Below, one piece after another: positions 1 through 8,650 of a DNA stretch of 64,000 bases (positions are counted from its first letter, which is position 1; the number at the start of each line of letters is the position of its first letter). The notes under the pieces were generated by a model that was not told the DNA's origin, ran no database searches, and was given only the letters and a program-made list of their open reading frames with translations. The DNA comes from Bacillus weihaiensis. Its GTDB lineage: Bacteria > Bacillota > Bacilli > Bacillales > Bacillaceae. The position numbers were made by a program, and so were the translations under genes. Location: positions 1,524,501 to 1,588,500 of the forward strand of contig NZ_CP016020.1 of assembly GCF_001889165.1 (NCBI RefSeq), written 5' to 3'.

Positions 1-170
1 TTTGTACAGGAGCCTATGGCTATTCGATGGCTAATAATTATAATAGAATTCCAAGACCGGCCGTTGTTTTTGTGGAGAATGGTGAAGATCACCTTGTTAT
101 AAAAAGAGAGAGTTTTGAAGATCTTATTGTAAATGATCTTCCGTTAAAATCAAAGGTACCACAAAAATGA
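1..170 (+). CDS. lysA: diaminopimelate decarboxylase LysA, C-terminal end only
   Basis: Partial gene: the window begins inside it and the last 55 codons are visible, ending in TGA at 168-170. LysA is a PLP enzyme that decarboxylates meso-diaminopimelate to L-lysine, the last step of lysine synthesis. The visible peptide contains GAYGYSMANNYN followed by RPAVV, which matches the C-terminal PLP-domain end of Bacillus LysA closely. A perfect terminator hairpin begins right after the stop. The assignment rests on about one eighth of the protein, but that part is highly conserved, and lysA next to ypuA and ppiB agrees with B. subtilis gene order. Confidence 0.88.
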   Translation, partial: CTGAYGYSMANNYNRIPRPAVVFVENGEDHLVIKRESFEDLIVNDLPLKSKVPQK

Positions 171-194
171 GTAGCTTCTAAGCTACTCTTTTTT
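171..194 (+). terminator. rho-independent terminator of lysA
   Basis: A perfect 7-bp stem (171-177 with 180-186, two-base loop) starts at the first base after the lysA stop and is followed by a T-rich tail. Confidence 0.85.
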
Positions 195-206
195 ATACTA
201 TCTAGG

Positions 207-245
207 GTAGCACCCCCTCCTACATGTAACAGGAGGGGGTGCTAC
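207..245 (-). terminator. 15-bp perfect hairpin between convergent lysA and ypuA-like gene
   Basis: Bases 207-221 pair perfectly with 231-245 around a 9-base loop. It lies six bases past the stop of the minus-strand DUF1002 gene and probably ends its transcript. Neither strand has a clear T-tract after the stem, so the terminator role is inferred from position and stability. Confidence 0.6.
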
Positions 246-251
246 GTACAA

Positions 252-1136
252 TTAAGCTGTTTCTTCGTTGTTAGTGAAAATAGAAAGGATAGCATCCCAT
301 AAAGCGATGAAAAATTCTTTTAGTTGTTGAAGGAATGTTTGTCCTTCTTCTGAATTAAGAAAGTTTGAAATTTTATCCTTTGCTTGATCAAGTTGTTGAC
401 CTACTTGATTCCAATCAATATTAAGTTCTTTCATTTTATTAAAAAGGTCTATTAATCGATTCATATCTTCTTCTGAGAGGGTAATACCTAAATCATTTGC
501 TGCATTTTCAATCAAAGCTCTCATATCAGCTTCTGTCTCAGGAACTCCATTTTTTGCAATTTCATCCTTGATTTTTGCCATTAATGCAGATGCGTTTTCA
601 GCACCTACCTCATCACCTAATTCTGCCGTTGTAACAAGTTCTTCATTTGCTACTTGTTTAATATCTTCAGGAATGGCTTCATCTGATGAGATTTCATAGG
701 CCTTAATAAGCCCGGTTAAAGCAGCAGTACCTGATACCTCAAATGGTGCTGTTACGTAAATAGTAGCATCTTTAATTCCAGCAGTCATTAAGGCATTCAA
801 ATACATTTCATCAGTTACCCAGTTGATGTTTTTTGTCGATACCTCAAGTCCAGACCCAGCTGATTCAGTGGTTATACTTGTAGAAGAGATAGCTTTCGTC
901 CCAATGGTAGCTTTTGGAATGTAATCTCCTAAGTATTGATGTTCTTCTTCGTTAGAAACGGTAATGATTTGATTTTCATCTGTCGCCTTCATTTCAGATA
1001 GAATAGTTTGTTTTTGCTGTTCGGTTAGGTTTTCACCTAACGTGATAATTTTTTCGCCAACTACTGCATCTGCAAAACTTATTGTTGGAATGGATAAGGA
1101 AAATATAATCAGTAAGCTTAACGCATATTTCTTCAA
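252..1136 (-). CDS. ypuA: YpuA-like secreted DUF1002 protein
   Basis: 294 residues. A Lys-Lys start and a hydrophobic stretch to about residue 20 ending in SFA-DA look like a Sec signal peptide, so the protein is probably exported. The remainder matches the DUF1002 family (B. subtilis YpuA), whose biochemical role is unknown; I do not assign a function. The C-terminal third is rich in Glu, Asn and Leu and predicted helical. The start is TTG at 1134-1136, chosen because a GGAGGT ribosome binding site lies 7 bases upstream. It is transcribed against lysA and divergently from ppiB, and ends at a strong hairpin (207-245). Confidence 0.82.
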   Translation of the reverse strand: MKKYALSLLIIFSLSIPTISFADAVVGEKIITLGENLTEQQKQTILSEMKATDENQIITVSNEEEHQYLGDYIPKATIGTKAISSTSITTESAGSGLEVSTKNINWVTDEMYLNALMTAGIKDATIYVTAPFEVSGTAALTGLIKAYEISSDEAIPEDIKQVANEELVTTAELGDEVGAENASALMAKIKDEIAKNGVPETEADMRALIENAANDLGITLSEEDMNRLIDLFNKMKELNIDWNQVGQQLDQAKDKISNFLNSEEGQTFLQQLKEFFIALWDAILSIFTNNEETA

Positions 1137-1267
1137 AGTCTATACCTCCGTTTTATTTCGCAAAATGTGACCCATCTTTATTATAGAGCTTTTTTTATCT
1201 TGTCAATACCAAATTTGTGTAAAGAAAAAGAAACAAAAAGAAATTTCTCATTATTTATCTGTTAGAT

Positions 1268-1297
1268 TTGGTTTTCCTCTGCTTCTTATAGTAGAAT
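1268..1297 (+). promoter_or_regulatory. candidate SigA promoter of ppiB
   Basis: TTGGTT (1268-1273) and TAGAAT (1292-1297) are separated by 18 bases and lie 55 bases before the ppiB start. Reasonable but not perfect match; inference from sequence only. Confidence 0.45.
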
Positions 1298-1351
1298 AGA
1301 AAGGTATTCATGTCTATTAGACGTAATAAACATACTGGAGGTTTCATACAT

Positions 1352-1786
1352 ATGAAAAAAGCGCAAATTACTATGGAAAATGGAGATACAATTGGAATTG
1401 AATTATACCCAAATGAGGCACCTGGAACAGTTGCTAACTTTGAAAAGCTAGCAAATGAAGGATATTACAATGGATTAACCTTCCACCGTGTTATTCCTGG
1501 TTTCGTAGCTCAAGGCGGTTGTCCGAATGGAACTGGAACAGGTGGTCCTGGGTATACAATTAAATGTGAAACGGAAGGAAATCCACATAAACACGAAGCT
1601 GGATCACTTTCAATGGCACATGCTGGAAAAGATACTGGCGGAAGCCAATTCTTCATTGTTCATGAGCCACAACCACATTTAAACGGTGTTCATACTGTAT
1701 TCGGTAAAGTGACTGAAAACTTAGATGCTGTTTATAAAATTAAGCCTAACGATGTAATGAAGGAAGTAAAAGTTACAGAAGAATAA
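1352..1786 (+). CDS. ppiB: peptidyl-prolyl cis-trans isomerase PpiB (cyclophilin)
   Basis: Cytosolic cyclophilin that isomerises X-Pro peptide bonds during folding. The 144-residue product is close to the 143 residues of B. subtilis PpiB and carries the family core: [34 protein letters not shown] and LNGVHTVFG, including the catalytic Arg of FHR. I place the start at ATG 1352 rather than at an in-frame upstream ATG (1310) because GGAGG lies 7-8 bases before 1352 and the homologues begin here. It is monocistronic with its own terminator. Confidence 0.93.
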   Translation: MKKAQITMENGDTIGIELYPNEAPGTVANFEKLANEGYYNGLTFHRVIPGFVAQGGCPNGTGTGGPGYTIKCETEGNPHKHEAGSLSMAHAGKDTGGSQFFIVHEPQPHLNGVHTVFGKVTENLDAVYKIKPNDVMKEVKVTEE

Positions 1787-1793
1787 GTATAAC

Positions 1794-1838
1794 GAAGCTG
1801 TGTCATGTGTGAATGATGCAGCTTTTTATATTTTTTTT
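1794..1838 (+). terminator. terminator of ppiB
   Basis: AAGCTG (1795-1800) pairs with CAGCTT (1819-1824) in a longer imperfect stem, followed by a T-rich tail (TTTTTATATTTTTTTT). Confidence 0.75.
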
Positions 1839-1901
1839 GCGTTATCTAAAAGCTCTATTTGGTTAATTAATATAATTTTTTTATAAATAACAGCTTAAAC
1901 G

Positions 1902-1930
1902 TTGCAACCAACTCACTATACAGATAAAAT
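1902..1930 (+). promoter_or_regulatory. SigA promoter of the rib operon
   Basis: TTGCAA (1902-1907) and TAAAAT (1925-1930) with a 17-base spacer, about 30 bases before the first base of the FMN riboswitch, the expected position for the leader transcript. Confidence 0.65.
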
Positions 1931-1960
1931 AAATTTATAACTTCATATTTCGATTTACAT

Positions 1961-2100
1961 TCTTCGGGGCAGGGTGAAATTCCCTACCGGCGGTGATGAA
2001 GGTGAAGACCTTCTAAGTCCGTGACCCGTTAACGCGAAGTTAACGGTGGATCTAGTGAAACTCTAGGGCCGACAGTTAAAGTCTGGATGGGAGAAGAAAT
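1961..2100 (+). promoter_or_regulatory. FMN riboswitch (RFN element) of the rib operon
   Basis: The conserved RFN blocks are all visible: TCTTCGGGGCAGGGTGAAAT, CCCTACCGGCGGTGATGA, AGTCCGTGACCC, the variable hairpin (GTTAAC arms at 2028-2045), GGATCTAGTGAAACTCTAG, GGCCGACAGT and the closing GTCTGGATGGGAGAAGA. This aptamer binds FMN and in Bacillus rib operons stops transcription when FMN is plentiful. A strong terminator hairpin follows at 2193-2222, consistent with attenuation. Confidence 0.95.
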
Positions 2101-2192
2101 GCGCGAATTTTGCGGTGTAGGTAAAATTTTGTAAAAATACAGATTTTTCTTACTCTTATTTGACGTACTCAAATATCAATTTCTCACCTTCA

Positions 2193-2222
2193 AGCCCTAG
2201 TCTTTGACTTAGGGCTTTTTTA
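2193..2222 (+). terminator. riboswitch expression-platform terminator
   Basis: AGCCCTA (2193-2199) pairs with TAGGGCT (2210-2216), with an inner GTC/GAC extension, followed by a run of six T. It sits between the FMN aptamer and ribE and is the likely FMN-dependent terminator. Confidence 0.82.
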
Positions 2223-2330
2223 TATAGGTACACAGCTCATGTATAGGAATGTGAAGTTATGAAAAAGGTTGAGTTATTCCTTATTAGCTTGATCTCACAA
2301 TGATTTTTAAAAGAAGGTGAGGGATTTAAC

Positions 2331-2978
2331 GTGTTTACAGGAATTATTGAAGAAATAGGCACAATTTCTAGTGTGAAAAGCTCTTCTGAAGCTATAGTTT
2401 TTAAAATAGAAGCGAGTAAAATTTTAGATGATGTTTCACTTGGAGATAGTATTGCCGTAAATGGCGTATGTTTAACGGTAACAACTTTTACAAAAACATC
2501 TTTTTCTGTAGATGTGATGCCAGAAACAGTGAGAAGTACTTCCTTGTCAACTTTAAAGACTGGTTCAAAGGTGAATCTTGAGAGAGCTATGGCTGCTAAT
2601 GGACGATTTGGTGGTCACTTCGTCTCTGGTCATGTTGACGGAATTGCTAAAATCGTCAATAAAAAGCATCTTTCTAATGCTGTCTATTATGACTTGCAAG
2701 TTGAAGAAAAGCTGACTGATACTCTTATACACAAGGGTTCTATAACGGTCGATGGAATTAGTTTAACTATATTTGGGCTAGAAAAAGAGAAAGTAACGAT
2801 CTCGATTATTCCCCATACTCTCGGAGAGACCATATTAGGTACAAAAGGTATTGGGGATATCGTAAATATAGAATGCGACTTATTAGGTAAATATATCCTA
2901 AAATTCATTGATAAAAAAGAAATTTCGACAAGTTCTACCTTAAGTAAATCGTTTTTAGAAGAAAATGGGTATGCGTAG
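2331..2978 (+). CDS. ribE: riboflavin synthase alpha chain RibE
   Basis: Catalyses dismutation of two 6,7-dimethyl-8-ribityllumazines to riboflavin. 215 residues with the duplicated lumazine-binding fold: MFTGIIEEIG and VNGVCLTV mark the first barrel (about 1-97), and GHVDG with VDGISLTI the second (about 98-190). Start is GTG 2331 with AAGGTGAGGG eight bases upstream. It is the first gene behind the FMN riboswitch; in B. subtilis ribD occupies this place, and here only about 110 bases separate the terminator from ribE, with no trace of a deaminase/reductase reading frame. ribBA follows 37 bases downstream. Confidence 0.95.
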   Translation: MFTGIIEEIGTISSVKSSSEAIVFKIEASKILDDVSLGDSIAVNGVCLTVTTFTKTSFSVDVMPETVRSTSLSTLKTGSKVNLERAMAANGRFGGHFVSGHVDGIAKIVNKKHLSNAVYYDLQVEEKLTDTLIHKGSITVDGISLTIFGLEKEKVTISIIPHTLGETILGTKGIGDIVNIECDLLGKYILKFIDKKEISTSSTLSKSFLEENGYA

Positions 2979-3015
2979 GTAGGGAATAAAGTTGTAAATA
3001 AAGGGGGTAAAATCA

Positions 3016-4209
3016 ATGTTCCATTCTATTGAAGAAGCAATCTCTGATTTGCAGGAAGGGAAAGTAGTTATTGTTGTTGATGATGAAGATCGAGAAAATG
3101 AAGGTGACTTTATCGCCCTGGCTGATCGCGTAACTCCTGAAACAATTAATTTTATGATTAAATACGGAAGAGGTTTAGTATGTGTGCCAATTACGGAGGA
3201 ACAAGCGGTGAAACTCGATCTTTCTCCTATGGTTAGACATAATACAGATCCTCATGGGACGGCTTTTACCGTTAGTGTCGATTATAAAACGAATTCGACA
3301 GGAATTAGCGCATTTGAAAGAGCGGATACTGTAAGAGCTTTATTATCTGAGGAAACGAAGTCGGCCGATTTTAAGAGACCTGGGCATACCTTTCCACTCG
3401 TTGCAAAAAACGGAGGTGTGTTAAGACGTGCGGGTCATACGGAAGCAGCGATTGACCTAGCACAATTAAGTGGTGCTAAACCAGGAGGAGTAATATGTGA
3501 AATCATTAAAGAGGATGGTACCATGGCTCGAGTTCCCGATTTATTCCTTCTCTCAAAAGAACTTGATTTAAAATTAATTACAATAAAAGATTTAATTAAA
3601 TATCGAAACCGTACAGAAAAACATGTAAGACGAGAGGTTGAAATTGATCTTCCAACAGAATATGGTTCATTTAAAGCAATTGGATATTCCAATACTCTTG
3701 ATAATAAAGAACATGTTGCATTAGTAAAGGGTGAAGTAAGTAAGGATGAGGAAATAGTAGTGCGAGTCCATTCTGAATGTTTGACAGGTGATGTTTTTGG
3801 CTCCTATCGTTGTGACTGTGGTCCTCAGCTTCATGCAGCACTTGCTCAAATAGAAAAAGCTGGTAAAGGTGTTCTTTTGTATATGCGCCAAGAAGGTAGA
3901 GATATTGGTCTTCTCAATAAGATGAAAGCCTATAAACTTCAAGAACAAGGGTATGATACTGTGGATGCAAACGAAAAATTAGGGTTTGCTCCAGATTTAA
4001 GGGATTATGGAATTGGTGCTCAAATCCTAAAAGATTTAGGGATTGAAACGATGAAATTAATGACGAATAATCCTAGAAAGATAGCAGGGTTAGAAGGTTA
4101 TGGTCTAACAATTAGTGATCGAATCCCAATACAAATGCCTGAAAGAGATGAAAATAAACAATACTTACGAACAAAGTATGAAAAACTTGGTCATTTCTTA
4201 CATGAATAA
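3016..4209 (+). CDS. ribBA: bifunctional DHBP synthase / GTP cyclohydrolase II RibBA
   Basis: 397 residues, the usual length. The N-terminal half (about 1-200) is 3,4-dihydroxy-2-butanone-4-phosphate synthase, shown by [10 protein letters not shown] and the GHTFPL/RAGHTEA segment. The C-terminal half is GTP cyclohydrolase II with the zinc ligands in HSECLTGD and RCDCG, then QEGRDIGL and MTNNPRKI. It feeds both branches of riboflavin synthesis. ATG 3016 follows an AAAGGGGG ribosome site. It lies between ribE and ribH in the FMN-controlled operon. The first step after GTP ring opening still needs a RibD, which is not encoded in this window. Confidence 0.96.
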   Translation: MFHSIEEAISDLQEGKVVIVVDDEDRENEGDFIALADRVTPETINFMIKYGRGLVCVPITEEQAVKLDLSPMVRHNTDPHGTAFTVSVDYKTNSTGISAFERADTVRALLSEETKSADFKRPGHTFPLVAKNGGVLRRAGHTEAAIDLAQLSGAKPGGVICEIIKEDGTMARVPDLFLLSKELDLKLITIKDLIKYRNRTEKHVRREVEIDLPTEYGSFKAIGYSNTLDNKEHVALVKGEVSKDEEIVVRVHSECLTGDVFGSYRCDCGPQLHAALAQIEKAGKGVLLYMRQEGRDIGLLNKMKAYKLQEQGYDTVDANEKLGFAPDLRDYGIGAQILKDLGIETMKLMTNNPRKIAGLEGYGLTISDRIPIQMPERDENKQYLRTKYEKLGHFLHE

Positions 4210-4265
4210 CATGTTGTAAAGAATGGGGAAAGTCAAACTTAAATAAAAATTTGGAGGAATTGATA

Positions 4266-4733
4266 ATGAATAAGAATGTATTAGAGGGTCATTTAATTGG
4301 AAGTGGATTAAAAGTAGGGATCGTCGTTGCGCGCTTTAATGAATTTATTACATCTAAATTATTAGGAGGAGCAGAGGATGCTTTAAGAAGACATGGGGTT
4401 CAAGCTGAAGATGTAACCGTTGCTTGGGTACCTGGAGCTTTCGAATTGCCTTTAGTAGCTAAGAGAATGGCAGAATCAGGAAAGTATGATGCGGTTATCA
4501 CTCTTGGAACTGTGATAAGAGGAGCTACAACACATTATGATTATGTTTGTAACGAAGCAGCAAAGGGAGTATCTCAAGCCTCTCTTTCAACAGGCGTACC
4601 TGTAGTATTTGGTGTCTTGACAACAGAAACAATCGAGCAGGCAGTGGAAAGAGCTGGAACAAAAGCAGGTAATAAAGGGTATGAAGCAGCGGTTACGGCG
4701 ATTGAAATGGGTAACTTATTGAAAACCCTTTAA
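4266..4733 (+). CDS. ribH: lumazine synthase RibH
   Basis: Condenses ribitylaminouracil with dihydroxybutanone phosphate to give dimethylribityllumazine; forms the icosahedral capsid around riboflavin synthase in Bacillus. 155 residues with [34 protein letters not shown] and [12 protein letters not shown], all diagnostic. ATG 4266 is chosen, since the upstream in-frame TTG (4251) is itself inside the TTGGAGGAA ribosome binding site. Third gene of the rib operon, 56 bases after ribBA. Confidence 0.96.
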   Translation: MNKNVLEGHLIGSGLKVGIVVARFNEFITSKLLGGAEDALRRHGVQAEDVTVAWVPGAFELPLVAKRMAESGKYDAVITLGTVIRGATTHYDYVCNEAAKGVSQASLSTGVPVVFGVLTTETIEQAVERAGTKAGNKGYEAAVTAIEMGNLLKTL

Positions 4734-4865
4734 TTAATTTTATGAAAAGTGTTTAAAATCGATAGAAAACTGTTTATAATATCATGTGAAGAACTTTATC
4801 CTAATGAATTCGGTCTTTTATCGTATTATGGGGCTTTCGCATACTGAAAGCTATTTCGTTAATGA

Positions 4866-5243
<378 letters not shown>

Positions 5244-5304
5244 AGAAAGAATAATCTCAAATTTGTATGGTATGGGGCTTTATATTCCTCTAAAGTAAAT
5301 AGTG

Positions 5305-5348
5305 AAAAACAAGCCAGGAAAAATTTTTCTGGCTTGTTTTCGTATTTA
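5305..5348 (+). terminator. terminator of the rib operon
   Basis: AACAAGCCAG (5309-5318) pairs perfectly with CTGGCTTGTT (5329-5338), preceded by A-rich and followed by T-rich sequence. Confidence 0.85.
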
Positions 5349-5374
5349 AATCAATTTATCCATTCTTTTTAGAG

Positions 5375-5530
5375 AAACACAGATCTACAGGGGGGCTCAG
5401 CTATTCCACTTCCCCCGCAGAAGTCTCGCACTTTTCCTCGATTGGACCTTACGTAGTAAGAACCTATCTATAAGGCATCGGGAGTCTTCCTTGCGTCTTG
5501 AAAGCCTTGGGGCTTTAGTGATTCGATTTA
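5375..5530. repeat. degenerate GC-rich intergenic element (gap between ribT and ypuF)
   Basis: This stretch is richer in G and C than its surroundings and contains CCACTTCCCCCGCAG and other pieces resembling the end of the element at 33987-34104. It looks like a decayed copy with no open reading frame. The match is weak and judged by eye. Confidence 0.35.
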
Positions 5531-5550
5531 TCAAATTCATTCATTTAGTA

Positions 5551-6072
5551 TTATGACTTATCCTTTTTCATTCTTAACTGTTTCGCTCTTTCAAGTATTA
5601 CATCCGTACGGTCTCTTTTCATGTGCTTATGAATTAAATATTCATTCTTTAAGTCACTTTCTACTCCCCAGGTTATATTGTGGGTATGACATTCTTTCTC
5701 GCAAAGAGATCTTAAATGTGAGTCAACTATTGGTAAATTCATACTGTGATAGTCAATATTATGTACAATCTCATGCTTACGGTTACGTAATAGTTGCATA
5801 AGTTCATCGTAATGAATTCCTAGCTTTAGAACGATTTCTTTTTCACTTTCTAATAAATGTATGGCATTACTAATCATTCGGTGAGCCCCTTTGAAATTCC
5901 GTCTCCTATGGTGGTATAGTCCAACAGCTATTTGGATAAAACCAACCCAATAATTTTTTCTTTCTCCAGCTGAATCTTTCTTCCAATGTTCTTCAAGAAC
6001 CTCATGACATTCAAAGTAATCTCGATCACAATGAAAATGTACGAGATAATCTATATAGGCTTGATCATACAT
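5551..6072 (-). CDS. ypuF: YpuF-like DUF309 protein
   Basis: About 173 residues. The segment HFHCDRDYFECHEVLEEHWK, with GFIQIAVGLYHHRRRNFKGA following, is the DUF309 signature (DYFExHExxExxW, then a second helix pair with a His). DUF309 proteins are small helical bundles of unknown function. I choose ATG at 6070-6072 (MYDQAYIDYL), which aligns with the family start; an ATG at 6078 and a TTG at 6093 are in frame. A GAGGG site lies at 6083-6087. Minus strand, the reverse of its neighbours. Lower certainty on the exact start. Confidence 0.82.
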   Translation of the reverse strand: MYDQAYIDYLVHFHCDRDYFECHEVLEEHWKKDSAGERKNYWVGFIQIAVGLYHHRRRNFKGAHRMISNAIHLLESEKEIVLKLGIHYDELMQLLRNRKHEIVHNIDYHSMNLPIVDSHLRSLCEKECHTHNITWGVESDLKNEYLIHKHMKRDRTDVILERAKQLRMKKDKS

Positions 6073-6099
6073 ACTCATATATCCCTCTTCCAATTATAG

Positions 6100-6509
6100 G
6101 TGTTTATCTACAAAATCCTTTTTAAAGGCTTCTATACAGTTTACGTTCACGAAAGGGTGAAGCAAGCATTTTATAAAGGAATTTTTGTTTTGCTTATATG
6201 TAAGTTTATCATATTTTCGTTATAGCTAAAAAATGAAGCGTCTGGGGTATCATAAAATAAATGATTATATAAGGATAAATTTGTGCCCTGTGTTACTTTA
6301 TTAGGTGAGTTGGAAAAGATGGATGTTTATTTGCGCGACTAATTAATACTAGTTTCACAAACAAAGAAAATAAGGACCCGAACAATTAGGAAAGTATTGA
6401 CTAAAATAGTACCTAATTGTTCGGGTATTTCACTTGCTGAAATGCATATGTCTAGCCTCTTGTTTTAGCGTCTAGTGTGAGGCGCCTTGCGCTTCACCTA
6501 CTAGCTAAA
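6100..6509. other. gene-free gap upstream of ypuF
   Basis: It holds one strong hairpin (6377-6390 pairing with 6412-6425, a perfect 14-bp stem) that may be a terminator on either strand, and at about 6428-6500 GAAATGCAT and GAGGCGCCTTGCGCTTC pieces resembling the terminator-linked repeat. Bases 6301-6345 resemble 24232-24285. Nothing coding is seen. Confidence 0.5.
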
Positions 6510-6605
6510 TTAGTACAACCAAGCAGCACCAACGATAATTAATAAGATAAACAACACAACGATTAAAGCGAAACCTCCGCCGTAGTTAAATCCTTGCTCA
6601 CCCAT
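6510..6605 (-). CDS. YjcZ-type small sporulation membrane peptide
   Basis: 31 residues. It begins MGEQGFNYGGGFALIVVLFI and ends in GAAWLY. A Gly-rich start followed by one transmembrane helix is the signature of the YjcZ/tiny-TM family found in many copies in Bacillus and often associated with spores. ATG at 6603-6605 is preceded by AAGGAGGA at ideal spacing, which strongly supports translation. Function is unknown; a role in the spore or forespore membrane is inference from the family. No other YjcZ copy is present in the window. Confidence 0.8.
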   Translation of the reverse strand: MGEQGFNYGGGFALIVVLFILLIIVGAAWLY

Positions 6606-6913
6606 GTTTAATTCCTCCTTAATGTTTAGCTATTACATGGGTAATATATGAGCAAAACGCTGAGATGATTGGGCTAATGTCTATATATATATGATTTTTT
6701 AGTTTTACAAGTATTTTTAGGGGGAAGGATAGCTTTTCTTTAGAATTTTAAAAAAACAGTCATCTCTTCGATCACCTTGTCACATTTAGTAATGTCATGA
6801 AAGAATGACGTGTACATAGGTTAAGGTAAACTGATTTGTAAATAAATATTGGACATGTCATCATTTTACCTTATACTATATGTTGGCTAGTTGTAAGAAT
6901 GGTGGGATAAATT
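6606..6913. other. gap between the YjcZ-type gene and scpA
   Basis: A 308-base stretch holding the leader of the small peptide gene on the minus strand and, at its right end, the scpA promoter (6849-6877). Nothing else recognised. Confidence 0.5.
6849..6877 (+). promoter_or_regulatory. SigA promoter of scpAB
   Basis: TTGGAC (6849-6854) and TATACT (6872-6877) with a 17-base spacer, 36 bases before the scpA start codon. Confidence 0.65.
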
Positions 6914-7657
6914 TTGCAATATCATGTAAAGATTGATGCATTTGAAGGTCCTTTGGATCTTTTACTTCATTTAATTAATCGATTAGAAATTGATATATAT
7001 GATATTCCTGTTTCTGAAATAACGGAGCAGTATATGCTTTATATTCATACGATGCAAGAATTACATTTGGATGTTGCTTCAGAATATTTGGTTATGGCTG
7101 CTACGCTATTATCCATTAAAAGCAGGATGCTTCTACCTAAACAGGAAGAAGAACTTTTTGATGAAGAATTTGCAGAGGAACCAGAGGAAGATCCTCGGGA
7201 TGAATTGATGAAAAGATTAATTGAGTATCGAAAGTATAAAGAAGCAGCGGTAGATTTGCGTAATCTTGAGGAAGATCGCTCCTTGGTGTATACAAAAGCA
7301 CCAAGTGACTTGAGTGAATATGCCGAGGTAGCTGCTTCTCCCGTGGATTCTCTAAACGTTTCTATTTATGATATGCTAGGAGCATTTCAAAAGATGCTAA
7401 GGCGAAAAAAGATACAAAAACCGGTTCAGACAAGGATTACAAGACAGGAAATACCAATTGAGAAGCGTATGGATGAAATTCTACAGAATCTACGGAGTTC
7501 ACCGGGTAGAAAACGGTTTGTTGATTTATTTTCTTCTAATAATAGAGAACATTTAGTCGTTACATTTTTAGCGATTTTAGAGCTAATGAAAAGCCAACAA
7601 ATCATCATAGAACAAGAAAATAATTTTGCAGATATTTTTATTATGGGGAGTGAGTAG
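6914..7657 (+). CDS. scpA: segregation and condensation protein ScpA
   Basis: Kleisin subunit that bridges the SMC head domains with ScpB in the condensin complex compacting and segregating the chromosome. 247 residues: the N-terminal SMC-binding part shows [12 protein letters not shown] and the helical run ending [15 protein letters not shown]; the C-terminal winged-helix part contains [12 protein letters not shown]. Start is TTG 6914 (no nearer ATG fits; the conserved family start is [15 protein letters not shown]). scpB begins five bases after the stop, so the two are cotranscribed. Confidence 0.95.
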   Translation: MQYHVKIDAFEGPLDLLLHLINRLEIDIYDIPVSEITEQYMLYIHTMQELHLDVASEYLVMAATLLSIKSRMLLPKQEEELFDEEFAEEPEEDPRDELMKRLIEYRKYKEAAVDLRNLEEDRSLVYTKAPSDLSEYAEVAASPVDSLNVSIYDMLGAFQKMLRRKKIQKPVQTRITRQEIPIEKRMDEILQNLRSSPGRKRFVDLFSSNNREHLVVTFLAILELMKSQQIIIEQENNFADIFIMGSE

Positions 7658-7661
7658 CACC

Positions 7662-8258
7662 ATGCCTTTAGGTGTTATTGAATGGACTTCAATTGTTGAG
7701 GCACTATTATTTGCAGCCGGTGATGAAGGTTTATCACTAAAGCAATTAATAGCAGTACTTGAAATAGAGGAACGAGAAGTTATAGAGATATTAGACGATC
7801 TAAATAGAATGTACCAAGAAAATGCTCGAGGAATTGAATTGGTTGAGGTGGCAGGACACTTTCAACTCACTACTAAGAAATCACATTCTGCCTATTTAAA
7901 GAAATTAGTAGAATCTCCTGGCAATGGTTCTTTATCACAAGCGGCTTTAGAAACTCTCGCTATAGTTGCTTATCGCCAGCCAATAACAAGAGCAGAAATT
8001 GAAGAAATACGTGGAGTGAAAACAGAAAGGCCAATTCAGACATTGGTTACTAAGATCCTTATTAAAGAAGTAGGAAGAGCAGAAGGAACGGGACGAGCAA
8101 TTCTTTATGGTACAACTAAAGAATTTCTAGAGTACTTTGGATTGAAATCTATTAAGGAATTACCTCCTCTTCCTGATAAATCAGACGATGATTTTGATAA
8201 TGAGGAAGCTGACTTATTTTTTGAAAAGTTTAACGAAACATTTGAAGATTTAACATAA
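7662..8258 (+). CDS. scpB: segregation and condensation protein ScpB
   Basis: 198 residues, matching the B. subtilis length (197). Two winged-helix domains; typical segments are [49 protein letters not shown] and [12 protein letters not shown]. It dimerises on ScpA to form the condensin subcomplex. I place the start at ATG 7662, four bases past the scpA stop with GGGGAGTGAG upstream; an in-frame ATG at 7626 overlaps scpA and has no ribosome site. The acidic C-terminus is typical of the family. Confidence 0.95.
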   Translation: MPLGVIEWTSIVEALLFAAGDEGLSLKQLIAVLEIEEREVIEILDDLNRMYQENARGIELVEVAGHFQLTTKKSHSAYLKKLVESPGNGSLSQAALETLAIVAYRQPITRAEIEEIRGVKTERPIQTLVTKILIKEVGRAEGTGRAILYGTTKEFLEYFGLKSIKELPPLPDKSDDDFDNEEADLFFEKFNETFEDLT

Positions 8259-8282
8259 TAGTATAGCTGTTTTTACTATTGA

Positions 8283-8328
8283 AAACAGTATAGGCTAACT
8301 GATCTTAAGTCAGCCTATACTGTTTTTT
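8283..8328 (+). terminator. terminator of scpAB
   Basis: AAACAGTATAGGCT pairs with AGCCTATACTGTTT, extended by AACT/AGTC with one mismatch, and ends in TTTTTT. Confidence 0.88.
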
Positions 8329-8445
8329 AAGTGCTTAAAAAACGATAACATGCATCATTTGTGGATATACGCTTCAACATCCAGCTTCAGCGCCTAGCCC
8401 CTCGAGGTTGTACTTCGCTTGCCGAGGCTTTTAGCTGAGGCTATT
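8329..8445. repeat. terminator-linked dispersed repeat, best copy
   Basis: Directly behind the scpB terminator comes GTGCTTAAAAAACGATAACA, then TGCATCATTTGTGGATA, CATCCAGCTTCAGCGCCTAG, CCCCTCGAGG and TTGCCGAGGC. Shorter or more decayed copies lie at 11080, 20578, 30890, 41800, 53086 and 56157. It fills most of the scpB-dacB gap; no gene is seen in it. Confidence 0.6.
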
Positions 8446-8590
8446 CATTTTTTGTTGAGCTCCGTTAGAGAATTCGATTTCCGTGAAAAAGCCAGGGGAG
8501 CTCTTATATTGCTACAGATATTAAATAACTACAAGCTTTAACTATCATAACGTAGAAGGTACTCTTAAAGAAAGAGTGTAAAGTTTTAAT

Positions 8591-8617
8591 CATAAGCTTG
8601 GTCCAAATGCATAAACT
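8591..8617 (+). promoter_or_regulatory. candidate SigE promoter of dacB-spmAB
   Basis: CATAA (8591-8595) and CATAAACT (8610-8617) with a 14-base spacer resemble the SigE -35 and -10 (CATACANT). dacB-spmAB is SigE-dependent in B. subtilis; the match here is moderate. Confidence 0.42.
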
Positions 8618-8650
8618 TGTACAAAACGACTAAGGGGACGTGGATGCTTT

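Noticed and set aside
2259-2303. 14-codon leader peptide between the FMN riboswitch and ribE
   Set aside because: No convincing ribosome site and no sign of ribD sequence; probably chance.
4833-4851. Terminator between ribH and ribT
   Set aside because: Only a six-base-pair hairpin without a real T-run; readthrough is more likely.
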